Source: Duganella sp. BJB480 (GTDB lineage Bacteria; Pseudomonadota; Gammaproteobacteria; Burkholderiales; Burkholderiaceae_D). Taken from it: DNA of 64,000 nucleotides. The notes beneath the pieces are model-generated. The model searched no databases. It saw only the letters and a program-made list of their open reading frames with translations, and was not told the DNA's origin. Shown in pieces: positions 16,295 to 24,726 of this stretch (its first letter is position 1; each line of letters begins with the position of its first letter). The translations under genes and the position numbers were made by a program. The DNA lies in the NCBI GenBank assembly GCA_003416985.1, contig QVIN01000007.1, positions 1 through 64,000 on the forward strand, read 5' to 3'.

Positions 16295-16329
16295 ACAGTC
16301 CCCGCCTGACCCGACGGGGCTGTTTTTTT
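16295..16329 (+). terminator. Intrinsic terminator after the first M4 protease
   Basis: ACAGTCCCCG pairs with CGGGGCTGT across a short loop, including one G-U pair, and is followed by seven T residues (TGTTTTTTTG). It begins 11 nt after the protease stop and ends about 52 nt before the first secretion gene. It should largely separate protease transcription from the secretion operon. Confidence 0.8.
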
Positions 16330-16381
16330 GCCGGGGCGGCAGTCCATCGCCGCCTCGCTTTTTTTCCTGGCTGAGCAAGCG

Positions 16382-17584
16382 ATGCAGTTTCATCTCCAAG
16401 TGCAGGGCGGACCGTCAGGCCCGCAAACCATAGCGATCGACGCCGCCAGCGAGGCGGAGGCGATCCGCCAGGCGGCGCGCAACGGCTGGCGCGTGCTGGC
16501 CATCGGCAGTACCGAATCCATGGGTGCGGGGGCGCGTGCGTCCGCGCGCCCGGGCAAGCAGGCCTTCCCGCTGCTGCAATTCAGCCAGGAGCTATTGGCC
16601 CTGCTGGAGGCGGGCCTGAACCTGAGCGAGGCCACCGCCACCTTGCTCAACAAGGAAACCCGCGGCGGCGCGCGCGCCACGCTGGCCGCGATCCAGCGTT
16701 CGCTGCAACAGGGGAAAAGCTTCTCCGACACCCTGGCCGATTTCCCGGCCGTCTTCCCGGAACTGTATGTCGCCACCGTGCACGCGGCCGAGCGCTCGGG
16801 CAACCTGCCGGAGGCGCTGGCGCGCTTCGTCGGCTACCAGCTGCAGTTCGACGCCATCCGCAAGAAGCTGGTCTCGGCCGCCATCTACCCGGCCATGCTG
16901 CTGGTGGTGGGCACGCTGGTCACGCTGTTCCTGATGGGGTATGTGGTGCCCAAGTTCAGCGTGGTGTACGAAGGCTCGGGGCGCGAGATCCCGTGGGCCT
17001 CGCGCATGCTGCTGGCGTTCGGCCAGGCGCTGGCCGCGCATCCTTGGCTGTGCGCCGGCGCGCTGGCCGGCGTGGTGCTGGGCGTGGTGCTCGGCCTTGG
17101 CAACGCCGCCCTGCGCGGCCGGCTGGTGCTGGCCATCCTGCGCCTGCCGGTGCTGTCGGCCAAGGCCGCCGAGTTCCGCCTGGCGCGCTTCTACCGCGCG
17201 CTGTCGCTGCTGCTGCACGCCGGCATACCGCTGGCGAAGGCGCTGGCGATGACCAACGCCATGCTGCTGCCGTCGCAGCAGGTGCAGCTGGTGCAGACGC
17301 GCCGCGCGGTCGAACAGGGGCTGCCGTTTTCCACCGCGCTGGAACAGAACACGCTGGCCACGCCGGTGGCGCAGTCGCTGCTCAAGGTCGGCGAGAACAC
17401 CGGCCGCCTGGGCGACATGCTGGAACGCTCGGCCAAGTTCCACGACGAGGAATTCGCCCGCTGGGTGGACTGGGCCTCGCGCCTGCTGGAGCCTGTGCTG
17501 ATGACGGTGATCGGCGTGGTGATCGGCGGCGTGGTCGTATTGATGTACATGCCGATCTTTGAGTTGGCCGGGAGTCTGTCATGA
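16382..17584 (+). CDS. Type II secretion / type IV pilus inner-membrane platform protein (GspF/PilC family)
   Basis: A 400-residue inner-membrane platform protein that couples the assembly ATPase to pseudopilus growth. It has an N-terminal segment (MQFHLQVQGGPSGPQTIAID), then two T2SSF repeats. The first has FSQELLALLEAGLNLSEATA, the second FRLARFYRALSLLLHAGIPL. Membrane helices are at AMLLVVGTLVTLFLMGYVVP, AGALAGVVLGVVLGLG and VLMTVIGVVIGGVVVLMYMP. The start at 16382 was chosen because residues encoded upstream from 16328 overlap the terminator and lack family similarity. The stop overlaps the next start (ATGA). First gene of a ten-gene operon. Confidence 0.92.
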   Translation: MQFHLQVQGGPSGPQTIAIDAASEAEAIRQAARNGWRVLAIGSTESMGAGARASARPGKQAFPLLQFSQELLALLEAGLNLSEATATLLNKETRGGARATLAAIQRSLQQGKSFSDTLADFPAVFPELYVATVHAAERSGNLPEALARFVGYQLQFDAIRKKLVSAAIYPAMLLVVGTLVTLFLMGYVVPKFSVVYEGSGREIPWASRMLLAFGQALAAHPWLCAGALAGVVLGVVLGLGNAALRGRLVLAILRLPVLSAKAAEFRLARFYRALSLLLHAGIPLAKALAMTNAMLLPSQQVQLVQTRRAVEQGLPFSTALEQNTLATPVAQSLLKVGENTGRLGDMLERSAKFHDEEFARWVDWASRLLEPVLMTVIGVVIGGVVVLMYMPIFELAGSLS

Positions 17585-19281
17585 ACGCACGCGAACCGGC
17601 TGTCCTCAGCCCCGAGATGCTGCATAGCGCGCGCGCCGCCGCGATGGCGCAGGGCCGGCCGGCCATGGCGCTGCTGCAGGAAGCCTGCGGCCTGACGCCG
17701 GAGGAGCTCACGCGCCAGTTGGCCGCGCTGTTCTGCTATCCGGCCTGGCCGATGGGCAGGCTGCAGGCGGCGTCGCCGGCGTTCGACCTGCTGTCCTACA
17801 CCGACTGCGCGCAGCGCGACTGCGTGCTGTTGCGCGAAGGCGGCGATGCAGGCGATGCCGGCGCGGTGCCGGTGCTGGTGATCGGCAATCCCTTCGCCGA
17901 GGACACGCTGCAGTGGGCCGGCTACGCCATCGGCTGCGCCTACACGGTGGCGCTGGCCCATCCCGACGATTTGACCGCCTACCTGATGCAGCAGGAAAGC
18001 GTGCAGCAGGCCATGCAGGACATGATGGAGGACGGCAGCCATGGCGAGACGGCGGGCCTGGACCAGACCATCGAGGACATCTCGCTGATACGCATCAGCG
18101 AAGACAGCAGCCCGGTGGTCAAGCTGGTCAACTCCACCATCTACGACGCGCTGAAGTTCCAGGCCAGCGACATCCACCTGGAATGCGACGCCGCCAGCCT
18201 GGTGATCAAGTACCGCGTGGACGGGGTGCTGGTGCAGGCCGGCACGGTGCAGGGCCTGCAGATGGCGGAGCAGATCATCTCGCGCATCAAGGTGCTGGCG
18301 GAGCTGGACATCGCCGAGCGCCGCGTGCCGCAGGACGGCCGCTTCAAGGTGCGGGTCAAGGGCAGCGAGATCGACTTCCGCGTCTCCATCATGCCCAACA
18401 TCTTCGGCGAGGACGCGGTGCTGCGCCTGCTGGACCGCCGCGCGCTGACCGAGGCCGCCGCCGCGCTGCGACTCGAGAGCCTGGGCCTGAACGACGACGC
18501 CATCGCGCAGATCCGCCGGCTGGCCGCCAAGCCGCACGGCATGCTGCTGGTGACCGGGCCGACCGGCTCGGGCAAGACCACCACGCTGTACGCCGCCATC
18601 ACCGAGATCAACACGGGCCGCGACAAGATCGTCACCATCGAGGATCCGGTGGAATACCGGCTGCCGCGCGTGCTGCAGATTCCCGTCAACGAGAAGAAGG
18701 GCCTGACCTTCGCGCGCGGGCTGCGCTCCATCCTGCGCCACGATCCGGACAAGATCATGATCGGCGAAATTCGCGACGACGAGACCGCGCAGATCGCGGT
18801 GCAGGCCTCGCTGACCGGCCACCTGGTGTTCACCACGGTCCACGCCAACAACGTGTTCGACGTGGTGGGCCGCTTCCTGCACATGGGCGTGGACCCGTAC
18901 AGCTTCGCGGCGGCGCTCAACGGCATCGTCGCCCAGCGGCTGCTGCGGCTGAACTGCGAGCACTGCGCGGTGGACGTGGCGCCCGATCCGCAGGACCTGG
19001 CCGACAGCGGCTTGAGCGCCGGCGACGTGCGCGAGTGGCGCTTCAAGGCCGGCGGCGGCTGCGGCCATTGCCGCGGCACCGGCTACAAGGGCCGCAAGGC
19101 GGTGGCCGAGGTGCTGATACTGAACGACGCCATGCGCGAGATGATCTGCACCCGCGCGCCGGTGAGCCGCATGAAGGAAGAAGCCGCCACCATGGGCTTC
19201 CGGCTGGCGCGCAGCGCCGGGCTGGATCTGGTGCGGCAGGGGGAAACGACTTTACTGGAGCTCAATCGTGTCACTTATTGA
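17581..19281 (+). CDS. Type II secretion / pilus assembly ATPase (GspE/PilB family)
   Basis: Cytoplasmic hexameric ATPase, 566 residues, that powers pseudopilin assembly. It has an N-terminal T2SSE_N-like region (residues 1-150), then the ATPase core. Walker A is GPTGSGKTT (about 326-334), the Asp box TIEDPVEYRLPRVLQ, Walker B KIMIGEIRDDETAQIA (about 391-406), and the His box LTGHLVFTTVHANN. A zinc tetra-cysteine motif is present (Cys459, Cys462, Cys494, Cys497: CEHC...CGHC) ahead of GTGYKGRKAVAE. All motifs for activity are intact. The start overlaps the platform gene stop by four bases and the end overlaps the PilM-like gene by 14. Confidence 0.95.
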   Translation: MNAREPAVLSPEMLHSARAAAMAQGRPAMALLQEACGLTPEELTRQLAALFCYPAWPMGRLQAASPAFDLLSYTDCAQRDCVLLREGGDAGDAGAVPVLVIGNPFAEDTLQWAGYAIGCAYTVALAHPDDLTAYLMQQESVQQAMQDMMEDGSHGETAGLDQTIEDISLIRISEDSSPVVKLVNSTIYDALKFQASDIHLECDAASLVIKYRVDGVLVQAGTVQGLQMAEQIISRIKVLAELDIAERRVPQDGRFKVRVKGSEIDFRVSIMPNIFGEDAVLRLLDRRALTEAAAALRLESLGLNDDAIAQIRRLAAKPHGMLLVTGPTGSGKTTTLYAAITEINTGRDKIVTIEDPVEYRLPRVLQIPVNEKKGLTFARGLRSILRHDPDKIMIGEIRDDETAQIAVQASLTGHLVFTTVHANNVFDVVGRFLHMGVDPYSFAAALNGIVAQRLLRLNCEHCAVDVAPDPQDLADSGLSAGDVREWRFKAGGGCGHCRGTGYKGRKAVAEVLILNDAMREMICTRAPVSRMKEEAATMGFRLARSAGLDLVRQGETTLLELNRVTY

Positions 19282-20200
19282 ACGCTTTGCGGCGCTGGTC
19301 CCGCTGGCGCAGCGCCGCCTGCGCGTGTTGCTGTCGCCGCAGCAGGTGTTGTGCGTGGTCAGCCAAGGCGGGCGGCTGGTGGAGGGCAGCGCGCGGCAGA
19401 TAGCCGTCGGCGGCGCCGGCGCCGGCGGCCACTGGCAGGCCGCCATCGACGCGCTGCGCACGCTGTTGCAGCAGCCGGACATCGCGACGGCCAAGCTGCC
19501 GCTGGAGATCAGCCTGTCGGGCCGCTGGAGCCAGCTGGTGCTGGCGCCGTGGAGCGACGCGCTGCTGTCCGAACCATCGGCCAGCCGCTTCCTGCAAACG
19601 CAAATGGCGGCCCTGTACGGTGAAAACGCGCGCGGCTGGAGCGTGGTCGGCGACGATGCGCCATACGGCCACACACGCCTGGTCTGCGGCGTCGACAGCA
19701 CGCTGCTGCAAGCGCTGAAGGACGTCGCCACCGAATGCGGCCACGCTTGCCGCGTGATCGAGCCCTTGCTCGCCACCGCCATGCGCGCGCTGGAGGCATC
19801 GCAGCCTAAGCGACCGCGCAAAGGCGCAGCCGACGCCGTCGGCGCGCTGGCGCTGATCGAGCCTGGCCGCATCACGATGGCGGCGCTGCGCGACGGGCGC
19901 ATCGTCGCCATTCAATCGCAGCCGGCCAGCGAGGCGTGGCGGCTCGAGCTGCCGCAAGCCTGGCAGCGCTGGACACTGCGCGCACCCGAATTGGCAACCA
20001 TCGAGCAGATCGCCGTCACGGACCTGAGCGCGCTGCCGCCAGCCCACGCTCCCGCACCAGCCACCGCGTTGCACCTGGTCCCCGGCGCACTGCCATCGCG
20101 CTTCCATCTGAACGCCAATCCCTTCGGCGAGCGTGCCACGGCCAGCGCAGCGCCGCCGCAAGCCCCATCGTCCACCGCCAAGCCGGAGGTGGCGGCATGA
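19268..20200 (+). CDS. PilM/GspL-like actin-fold component of the secretion operon
   Basis: A 310-residue protein with weak family similarity, assigned mainly by position between the ATPase and PilN-like genes. It has repeated beta-strand/turn patterns of an actin-like fold (QVLCVVSQGGRLVEGSARQI, RLVCGVDSTLLQALKDVATE, VGALALIEPGRITMAALRDG) and no membrane segment, so it is probably cytosolic like PilM. A Pro/Ala-rich tail follows residue 260 (LPPAHAPAPATALHLVPG). It would recruit the ATPase to the inner-membrane PilN/O-like pair. Its stop overlaps the next start as ATGA. MshI-like naming is an alternative. Confidence 0.68.
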   Translation: MSLIERFAALVPLAQRRLRVLLSPQQVLCVVSQGGRLVEGSARQIAVGGAGAGGHWQAAIDALRTLLQQPDIATAKLPLEISLSGRWSQLVLAPWSDALLSEPSASRFLQTQMAALYGENARGWSVVGDDAPYGHTRLVCGVDSTLLQALKDVATECGHACRVIEPLLATAMRALEASQPKRPRKGAADAVGALALIEPGRITMAALRDGRIVAIQSQPASEAWRLELPQAWQRWTLRAPELATIEQIAVTDLSALPPAHAPAPATALHLVPGALPSRFHLNANPFGERATASAAPPQAPSSTAKPEVAA

Positions 20201-20757
20201 CGCACCTGAACTTCCTGCCGCGCGCCACGCAACCGACCGGCTGGCGCCTTGCCTTGCTGGCCGTCGGCGTGCTGATGCTGCTGCCCGCCGCCGTCAATTG
20301 GATCACGCAACTGCAAACGGTCAATCGGCTGACGGCTCGCCTGGAGGCCCAAACGGCCGCCGCGCAGCCAACGCGCCTCACACGCCCCGCGCTGGCGCCC
20401 GCGCAGCAGCGCGAGTTGGATCAGCAGGTCAAGGCGGTAGCCGAAGCGGTACGCCAGCTCAACCTCCCGGTCACGCGGCTGATCAAGGCCGTCGTCGCGC
20501 CGGCCGACGTGCGCGTCGCCCTGCTGGCGCTCGACTTGAACGGACAACCGCCGCAGGACGGCGCCGACACCGCCGTGCCTTCCGGCGCGCTCAAGATCAC
20601 CGCCGAAGCGGAAACCGCGCAAGACATGATCAACTACCTGGCCTTCCTCAACCAGCAGCCGATGTTCCGCTCCGTGTACCTGATCAAGCACGAGATGGCG
20701 GCCGGCGCTGGAGAACGTCCCTATCATTTCCAGCTGGAGGCCCAATGGCGGCAATAA
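20197..20757 (+). CDS. PilN-like inner-membrane component
   Basis: A 186-residue bitopic protein. A short cytosolic N terminus MTHLNFLPRATQPTGW contains the NFLP motif by which PilN docks onto PilM. One transmembrane helix follows (LALLAVGVLMLLPAAVNWI), then a coiled coil (QTVNRLTARLEAQTAAAQ) and a periplasmic ferredoxin-like domain (VRVALLALDLNGQPP, GALKITAEAETAQDMINYLA). The NFLP motif fixes the start at 20197 although the frame is open upstream. It overlaps its neighbours by 4 and 13 bases. Expected to pair with the PilO-like protein in the periplasm. Confidence 0.8.
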   Translation: MTHLNFLPRATQPTGWRLALLAVGVLMLLPAAVNWITQLQTVNRLTARLEAQTAAAQPTRLTRPALAPAQQRELDQQVKAVAEAVRQLNLPVTRLIKAVVAPADVRVALLALDLNGQPPQDGADTAVPSGALKITAEAETAQDMINYLAFLNQQPMFRSVYLIKHEMAAGAGERPYHFQLEAQWRQ

Positions 20758-21341
20758 AGTCCGGCGCGCAGCCCAAGTTGAAGCTCGCGCCCAATCTGGC
20801 ACCAAGGCTGGCGTGGCAGACACGCCGCCTGCTGCGCCAGGCCGGTCCCGGCGCGGTGGCCGGCATCGCCTGCGCGCTGCTGGCCGTGCTGGCGCAATGG
20901 CACGCCACGCAGCTCGACCAGCGCCAGGCCACATTGACGCGACAGCTCAACGCCGTCGCCCGCGCGGCAGCCGCGCCGCACACACCCGCGCCGACCGCCG
21001 CCGGCGGCGTGGCCGCGTTCTACGCCTACCTGCCCGCGCACGAGGCGATCCCCGACCAGCTCAAGGAACTTGTGAAGGTGGCGCAGCAAAGCGGCATAGC
21101 GCTCAACAAAGCCGAATACAAGCCAGAGATGGACACCAAGGCCGGCTTCCTGCGCTATCGCATCACGCTGCCGGTCAAGGCCGACTACGCGAGCGTGCAG
21201 ACCTTCATCATCGGCGCACTGCAAGCGCTGCCGACGCTGACGCTCGACTCGGTCGCCTTCAAGCGCGAGCAGATCGAGTCCGGCGAGATCGACGCACGCA
21301 TCCAGTTCGTGCTGCTGGTGCGACAGGAGGCGCGGCGATGA
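20745..21341 (+). CDS. PilO/GspM-like inner-membrane component
   Basis: A 198-residue bitopic protein. It has a basic N terminus, one membrane helix (GPGAVAGIACALLAVLAQW), a coiled-coil stretch (QLDQRQATLTRQLNAVARAA), and a periplasmic domain (LKELVKVAQQSGIALNKAEY, FLRYRITLPVKADYASVQTF, IDARIQFVLLVRQ) with the alpha/beta pattern of PilO. The ATG at 20745 lies inside the end of the PilN-like gene. The start is inferred from the membrane helix position. Likely partner of the PilN- and PilP-like proteins in the alignment complex between inner membrane and secretin. Confidence 0.78.
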   Translation: MAAIKSGAQPKLKLAPNLAPRLAWQTRRLLRQAGPGAVAGIACALLAVLAQWHATQLDQRQATLTRQLNAVARAAAAPHTPAPTAAGGVAAFYAYLPAHEAIPDQLKELVKVAQQSGIALNKAEYKPEMDTKAGFLRYRITLPVKADYASVQTFIIGALQALPTLTLDSVAFKREQIESGEIDARIQFVLLVRQEARR

Positions 21342-21889
21342 GAAAAATCGTGATCGGCGCCGCCGCCGTCGCCACCCTGCTGGCCGCATGGTTCGCGCCC
21401 GACCAGGACGGCGGCGTGGTCGGCCCAGCAGCCGCCACCACGCGCGAAGCCGCGCCGGCGCCAGTGGCGCCAGCCATCGTCGCCCCGCCAGCCGATGCCA
21501 TCGCACCCGCCGCCGGCGCGGACAACGTCGACCTGCAAATCCACCCACGCGTCGCCGACGACGAGATGGGCAATGTCTTCGCCAAGCAAACCTGGGCGCC
21601 GGAGACACCGAAGAAAATCATGATGGACCAGGCGCAGGCGCAGCAAGCGGCGCAACAGGCCAGCGCACCATCCGGCCCGCCCGCCCTGCCCTTCCAGTTC
21701 ATGGGCCGCTTCACCGACGAAGGCAAGACCGCCTACTTCCTGCAAGTCGACGGCCAGAACGTGGTCGCCCGTCCCGGCGAAAAAGTCAACGACAGCTACC
21801 TGCTCGACAGCGTCAGCGGCAACACGATGAACTTCGTCTACCTGCCGCTCAACCAGAAACAAACCTTAGTCGTAGGGGACACCAATTGA
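21338..21889 (+). CDS. PilP/GspC-like periplasmic linker to the secretin
   Basis: A 183-residue protein with an N-terminal membrane anchor (KIVIGAAAVATLLAAWF), a long Ala/Pro-rich linker (about residues 30-75), and a small beta-rich C-terminal domain. That domain (LPFQFMGRFTDEGKTAYFLQ, VARPGEKVNDSYLLDSVSGN, MNFVYLPLNQKQTL) has the homology-region pattern of GspC/PilP, which contacts the secretin N domains. It starts as ATGA over the previous stop, and its own stop TGA overlaps the TTG start of the secretin. The order PilM-N-O-P-secretin mirrors type IV pilus operons. Confidence 0.78.
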   Translation: MRKIVIGAAAVATLLAAWFAPDQDGGVVGPAAATTREAAPAPVAPAIVAPPADAIAPAAGADNVDLQIHPRVADDEMGNVFAKQTWAPETPKKIMMDQAQAQQAAQQASAPSGPPALPFQFMGRFTDEGKTAYFLQVDGQNVVARPGEKVNDSYLLDSVSGNTMNFVYLPLNQKQTLVVGDTN

Positions 21890-23844
21890 AACCAACCGCC
21901 CACCGCCTGCACCTGCTGGCCGTCGCACTGCTGCTGAGCGCCTGCGCCGGCAGCCAGACCTTCAAGGAAGGCAACGCCCTGCTGGACGCCGGCCAGATCG
22001 ACCAAGGCCTGGCCAAGCTGGAACAGGCCTCGCGCGACGATCCACACAACGCCGAATACCGCATCGTCCTGCTGAACCGCAAGCTCAAACTGGTCAACGC
22101 CATGAACAGCCGCGCCGACACGCTGCGCCTGAAAGGCCAGGCCGCCGAAGCCGGCGCGCTGTACGAACAGGCGCTGGCCATCGACCCGGCCAACCTGATG
22201 GCACGCCAGGGCAAGGCCACGCTGGCGCAGGACCAGCGCCACCAGCAAACGATGGGCGAAGCGGAAGCCCTGCTGCAGCGCGGCGGTGACGCCAATCTGG
22301 CGCAGGCGCAGGAGCTGCTGCGCCCCCTGCTGGTGGAGCGCCCCAACCAGCGCGACCTGCTGCGGCTCAAGACCCAGATCAACGACGCCCAGACCCGCCT
22401 GCGCCCCGCCAGCGGACGACTGGCGATGGCCTACCGCAAGCCGGTCACGCTGGAATTCCGCGACGCGCCGCTGCGCGCCGTGTTCGATTTCATCAGCAAG
22501 GTGTCGGGCCTGAACTTCGTGTTCGACCGCGACGTCGATCCCAACCTGCGCGCCACCATCTCGGTGCGCGACACCAGCATCGAGGAAGCCATCGGCATGC
22601 TGTTGAGCGCCAACCAACTGGAGCAAAGCATCACCGGCGACCGCTCGATCACCATCTACCCCAACAATCCGCAGAAGCAGAAGGACTACCAGCAGCTGCT
22701 GGTGCGCAGCTTCTTCCTCGCGAACTCCGATGTGAAGACGGTGGCCTTCTCGCTCAAGACGCTGCTGAAGGCGCGCGACATCGTCACCGATGAACGCATC
22801 GGCACCATCATCATGCGCGACACGCCGGAGATGATACGCATGGCCGAACGCATCATCGCCGTGCAGGACGTGGCCGATCCCGAGGTCATGCTGGAGGTGG
22901 AAGTGCTGGAAGTGAAGCGCTCGCGCATCCAGGAGCTGGGCGTGCGCTGGCCCGACACCGTCGGCCTGACCCTGCTGGGCAGCGGCCAATATGGCGCGCT
23001 GACCGTGGGCGACCTGCACAAGATCAGCGGCAGCACCATCGGCCTTGGCTTCGGCACCGTGTCCATCAACGCCAACAAGAACGACACCGACAGCAACATC
23101 CTCGCCAATCCCCGCATTCGTGTGCGCAACAAGGACAAGGCCAAGGTGCTGATCGGCGACCGCGTGCCGGTGATCACCGTCACCACCAACAACGGCGTCA
23201 GCTCGGACAGCGTGAACTACGTGGACGTGGGCCTCAAGCTGGACGTGGAACCCAACGTCTACCTGGACGACGAGGTGGCGATCAAGATCAACCTGGAGGT
23301 CAGCAGCGTGGTCAAGGAGATCGTCAGTAAATCCGGCACGCAGGCCTACCAGATCGGCACGCGCAGCGCGGCCACGGTGCTGCGCCTGAAGGACGGCGAG
23401 ACGCAGGTGCTGGCTGGCCTGATCAGCGACGAGGACCGCACCACCGCCAACAAGGTGCCCGGCGTGGGCGAGCTGCCGGTGTTGAGCCGTTTGTTCGGCA
23501 CCCAGAAGGACGATTCGACCCGCAGCGAGATCGTGCTGTCGATCACGCCGCGCGTGCTGCGCTCCATCCGCAGGCCGGAATTGTCGGCGGCGGAATTCAA
23601 CTCCGGCACCGAAACCGATATCGGCGGACGTAGCCAGATGGGCACCACGCTGGCCGCCGTACCCGACACGGCGGCCGACATGGCGCCCACGCCGCGCGAC
23701 ACCGCGCCGGCATTGGCGCCCGGCGGCTCGGCCATGACCGGCGGCTCCGGCATGACAGGCGGCGACGCGCCGCCGCCGGCACCGCAGGCAAAGCCGGAGC
23801 CGGCCGACCCGGTCCGCCGCACGCCGCCGAAGAAAGGCCAGTAG
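21886..23844 (+). CDS. Lipoprotein secretin with N-terminal TPR-like repeats (GspD/PilQ/MshL family)
   Basis: Outer-membrane channel of the secretion system, 652 residues. The start is TTG at 21886, overlapping the previous stop. It places a lipobox (LLAVALLLSAC) at the N terminus, so lipidation at about Cys20 is expected. Residues 25-170 form TPR-like helices (LLDAGQIDQGLAKLEQASRD, AGALYEQALAIDPANLMA). Secretin N domains follow (VTLEFRDAPLRAVFDFISKV; KTVAFSLKTLLKARDIV). The secretin core has VPVITVTTNNGVSSDSVNYV, VGLKLDVEPNVYLDDEVAIK and the signature VPGVGELPVLSRLFGT. A Pro/Gly-rich tail ends the protein. Confidence 0.92.
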   Translation: MKPTAHRLHLLAVALLLSACAGSQTFKEGNALLDAGQIDQGLAKLEQASRDDPHNAEYRIVLLNRKLKLVNAMNSRADTLRLKGQAAEAGALYEQALAIDPANLMARQGKATLAQDQRHQQTMGEAEALLQRGGDANLAQAQELLRPLLVERPNQRDLLRLKTQINDAQTRLRPASGRLAMAYRKPVTLEFRDAPLRAVFDFISKVSGLNFVFDRDVDPNLRATISVRDTSIEEAIGMLLSANQLEQSITGDRSITIYPNNPQKQKDYQQLLVRSFFLANSDVKTVAFSLKTLLKARDIVTDERIGTIIMRDTPEMIRMAERIIAVQDVADPEVMLEVEVLEVKRSRIQELGVRWPDTVGLTLLGSGQYGALTVGDLHKISGSTIGLGFGTVSINANKNDTDSNILANPRIRVRNKDKAKVLIGDRVPVITVTTNNGVSSDSVNYVDVGLKLDVEPNVYLDDEVAIKINLEVSSVVKEIVSKSGTQAYQIGTRSAATVLRLKDGETQVLAGLISDEDRTTANKVPGVGELPVLSRLFGTQKDDSTRSEIVLSITPRVLRSIRRPELSAAEFNSGTETDIGGRSQMGTTLAAVPDTAADMAPTPRDTAPALAPGGSAMTGGSGMTGGDAPPPAPQAKPEPADPVRRTPPKKGQ

Positions 23845-23846
23845 CC

Positions 23847-24347
23847 ATGCAGCGCAAGGCCCAACGCGGCTTCACCTTCATCGAGTTGATGATCACGCTC
23901 TCCATCCTCGCCACGCTGGCGATGGTGGCTGCGCCGATGGCGCAGGTGGCGCTGCAGCGCGAAAAGGAGCACCAGCTGCGCGCCGCGTTGATCGAGATCC
24001 GCGAAGCCATCGACGCCTACAAGCGTGCCGCCGACAACGGCCGCATCAAGCTGGCGATGGGCGATTCCGGCTATCCTAAAAAGCTGGAAGACCTGGTCGT
24101 CGGCGTGCCGGATCAGCGCAGTCCGCGCAAGCAGAACATGTACTTCCTGCGCCGCATTCCACGCGATCCGTTCGCGCCGGCCGACGGCAACGCCAACGGC
24201 TTCGCCAGCAGCGCGGCCAGCGGCGGTTGGGCCGTACGCTCCTACGCCTCGCCGCCGGACAACCCGACCGAAGGCGAGGACGTGTTCGACGTCAGCTCCC
24301 GTTCCGCCGTCATGGGCCTGAACGGCATCCCCCTCAAACAATGGTGA
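23847..24347 (+). CDS. Pseudopilin 1 (type II secretion G-like)
   Basis: A 166-residue prepilin-like protein. The leader MQRKAQRG is followed by FTFIELMITLSILATLAMVA: cleavage after Gly8, Phe at +1 and Glu at +5, as prepilin peptidases require. The hydrophobic helix is followed by EKEHQLRAALIEIREAIDAY, typical of GspG-like helix continuation. The C-terminal domain (YFLRRIPRDPFAP) carries the conserved Pro-Arg-Asp-Pro stretch. Starts 2 nt after the secretin stop. No prepilin peptidase gene is in the window, so processing depends on one elsewhere. Confidence 0.92.
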   Translation: MQRKAQRGFTFIELMITLSILATLAMVAAPMAQVALQREKEHQLRAALIEIREAIDAYKRAADNGRIKLAMGDSGYPKKLEDLVVGVPDQRSPRKQNMYFLRRIPRDPFAPADGNANGFASSAASGGWAVRSYASPPDNPTEGEDVFDVSSRSAVMGLNGIPLKQW

Positions 24348-24351
24348 CGCC

Positions 24352-24726
24352 ATGAAGTGCAACAAGGGATTCACGCTGGTCGAGCTGTTGGTGGTGTTGG
24401 CGATCATCTCGCTGCTGCTCACCATCGCGCTGCCGCGCTATTTCAGTTCGGTCGACAAATCGAAGGAAGTGGCGCTGCGGGAGAACCTGCAAGTGCTCCG
24501 CAGCGGCATCGACAAATACTACGCCGACAAGGGCGAGTACCCGGCGGCGCTGGCGGACCTCGTCACGCAGCGCTACTTCCGCAAGGTGCCGCTGGATCCG
24601 GTGACGGAATCGGCCACCACCTGGCTGCTGCTGCCGTCCGCCGACGCCGAAAAACCCGGCGTGGCCGACATCCGCAGCGGCGCCAAAGGAAAGACCCGCG
24701 ATGGCACGCCGTACGAACAGCTTTAA
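24352..24726 (+). CDS. Pseudopilin 2 (type II secretion G-like, compact)
   Basis: A 124-residue prepilin-like protein with an ideal class III leader MKCNKG and FTLVELLVVLAIISLLLTIA; Glu at +5 is present. The soluble part (ENLQVLRSGIDKYYADKGEY, PAALADLVTQRYFRKVPLDP) is the short GspG architecture, and PLDPVTES resembles the calcium-loop region of major pseudopilins. It starts 4 nt after pseudopilin 1 and overlaps pseudopilin 3 by 26 bases. It is the best candidate for the major pseudopilin because the leader and fold are most canonical. Confidence 0.92.
   Translation: MKCNKGFTLVELLVVLAIISLLLTIALPRYFSSVDKSKEVALRENLQVLRSGIDKYYADKGEYPAALADLVTQRYFRKVPLDPVTESATTWLLLPSADAEKPGVADIRSGAKGKTRDGTPYEQL

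Noticed and set aside
13765..16347. 860-codon minus-strand open frame opposite the first M4 protease
   Set aside because: A matching frame occurs opposite the second protease only because the two genes are duplicates; the sequence has no domain and the plus-strand protease motifs are complete.
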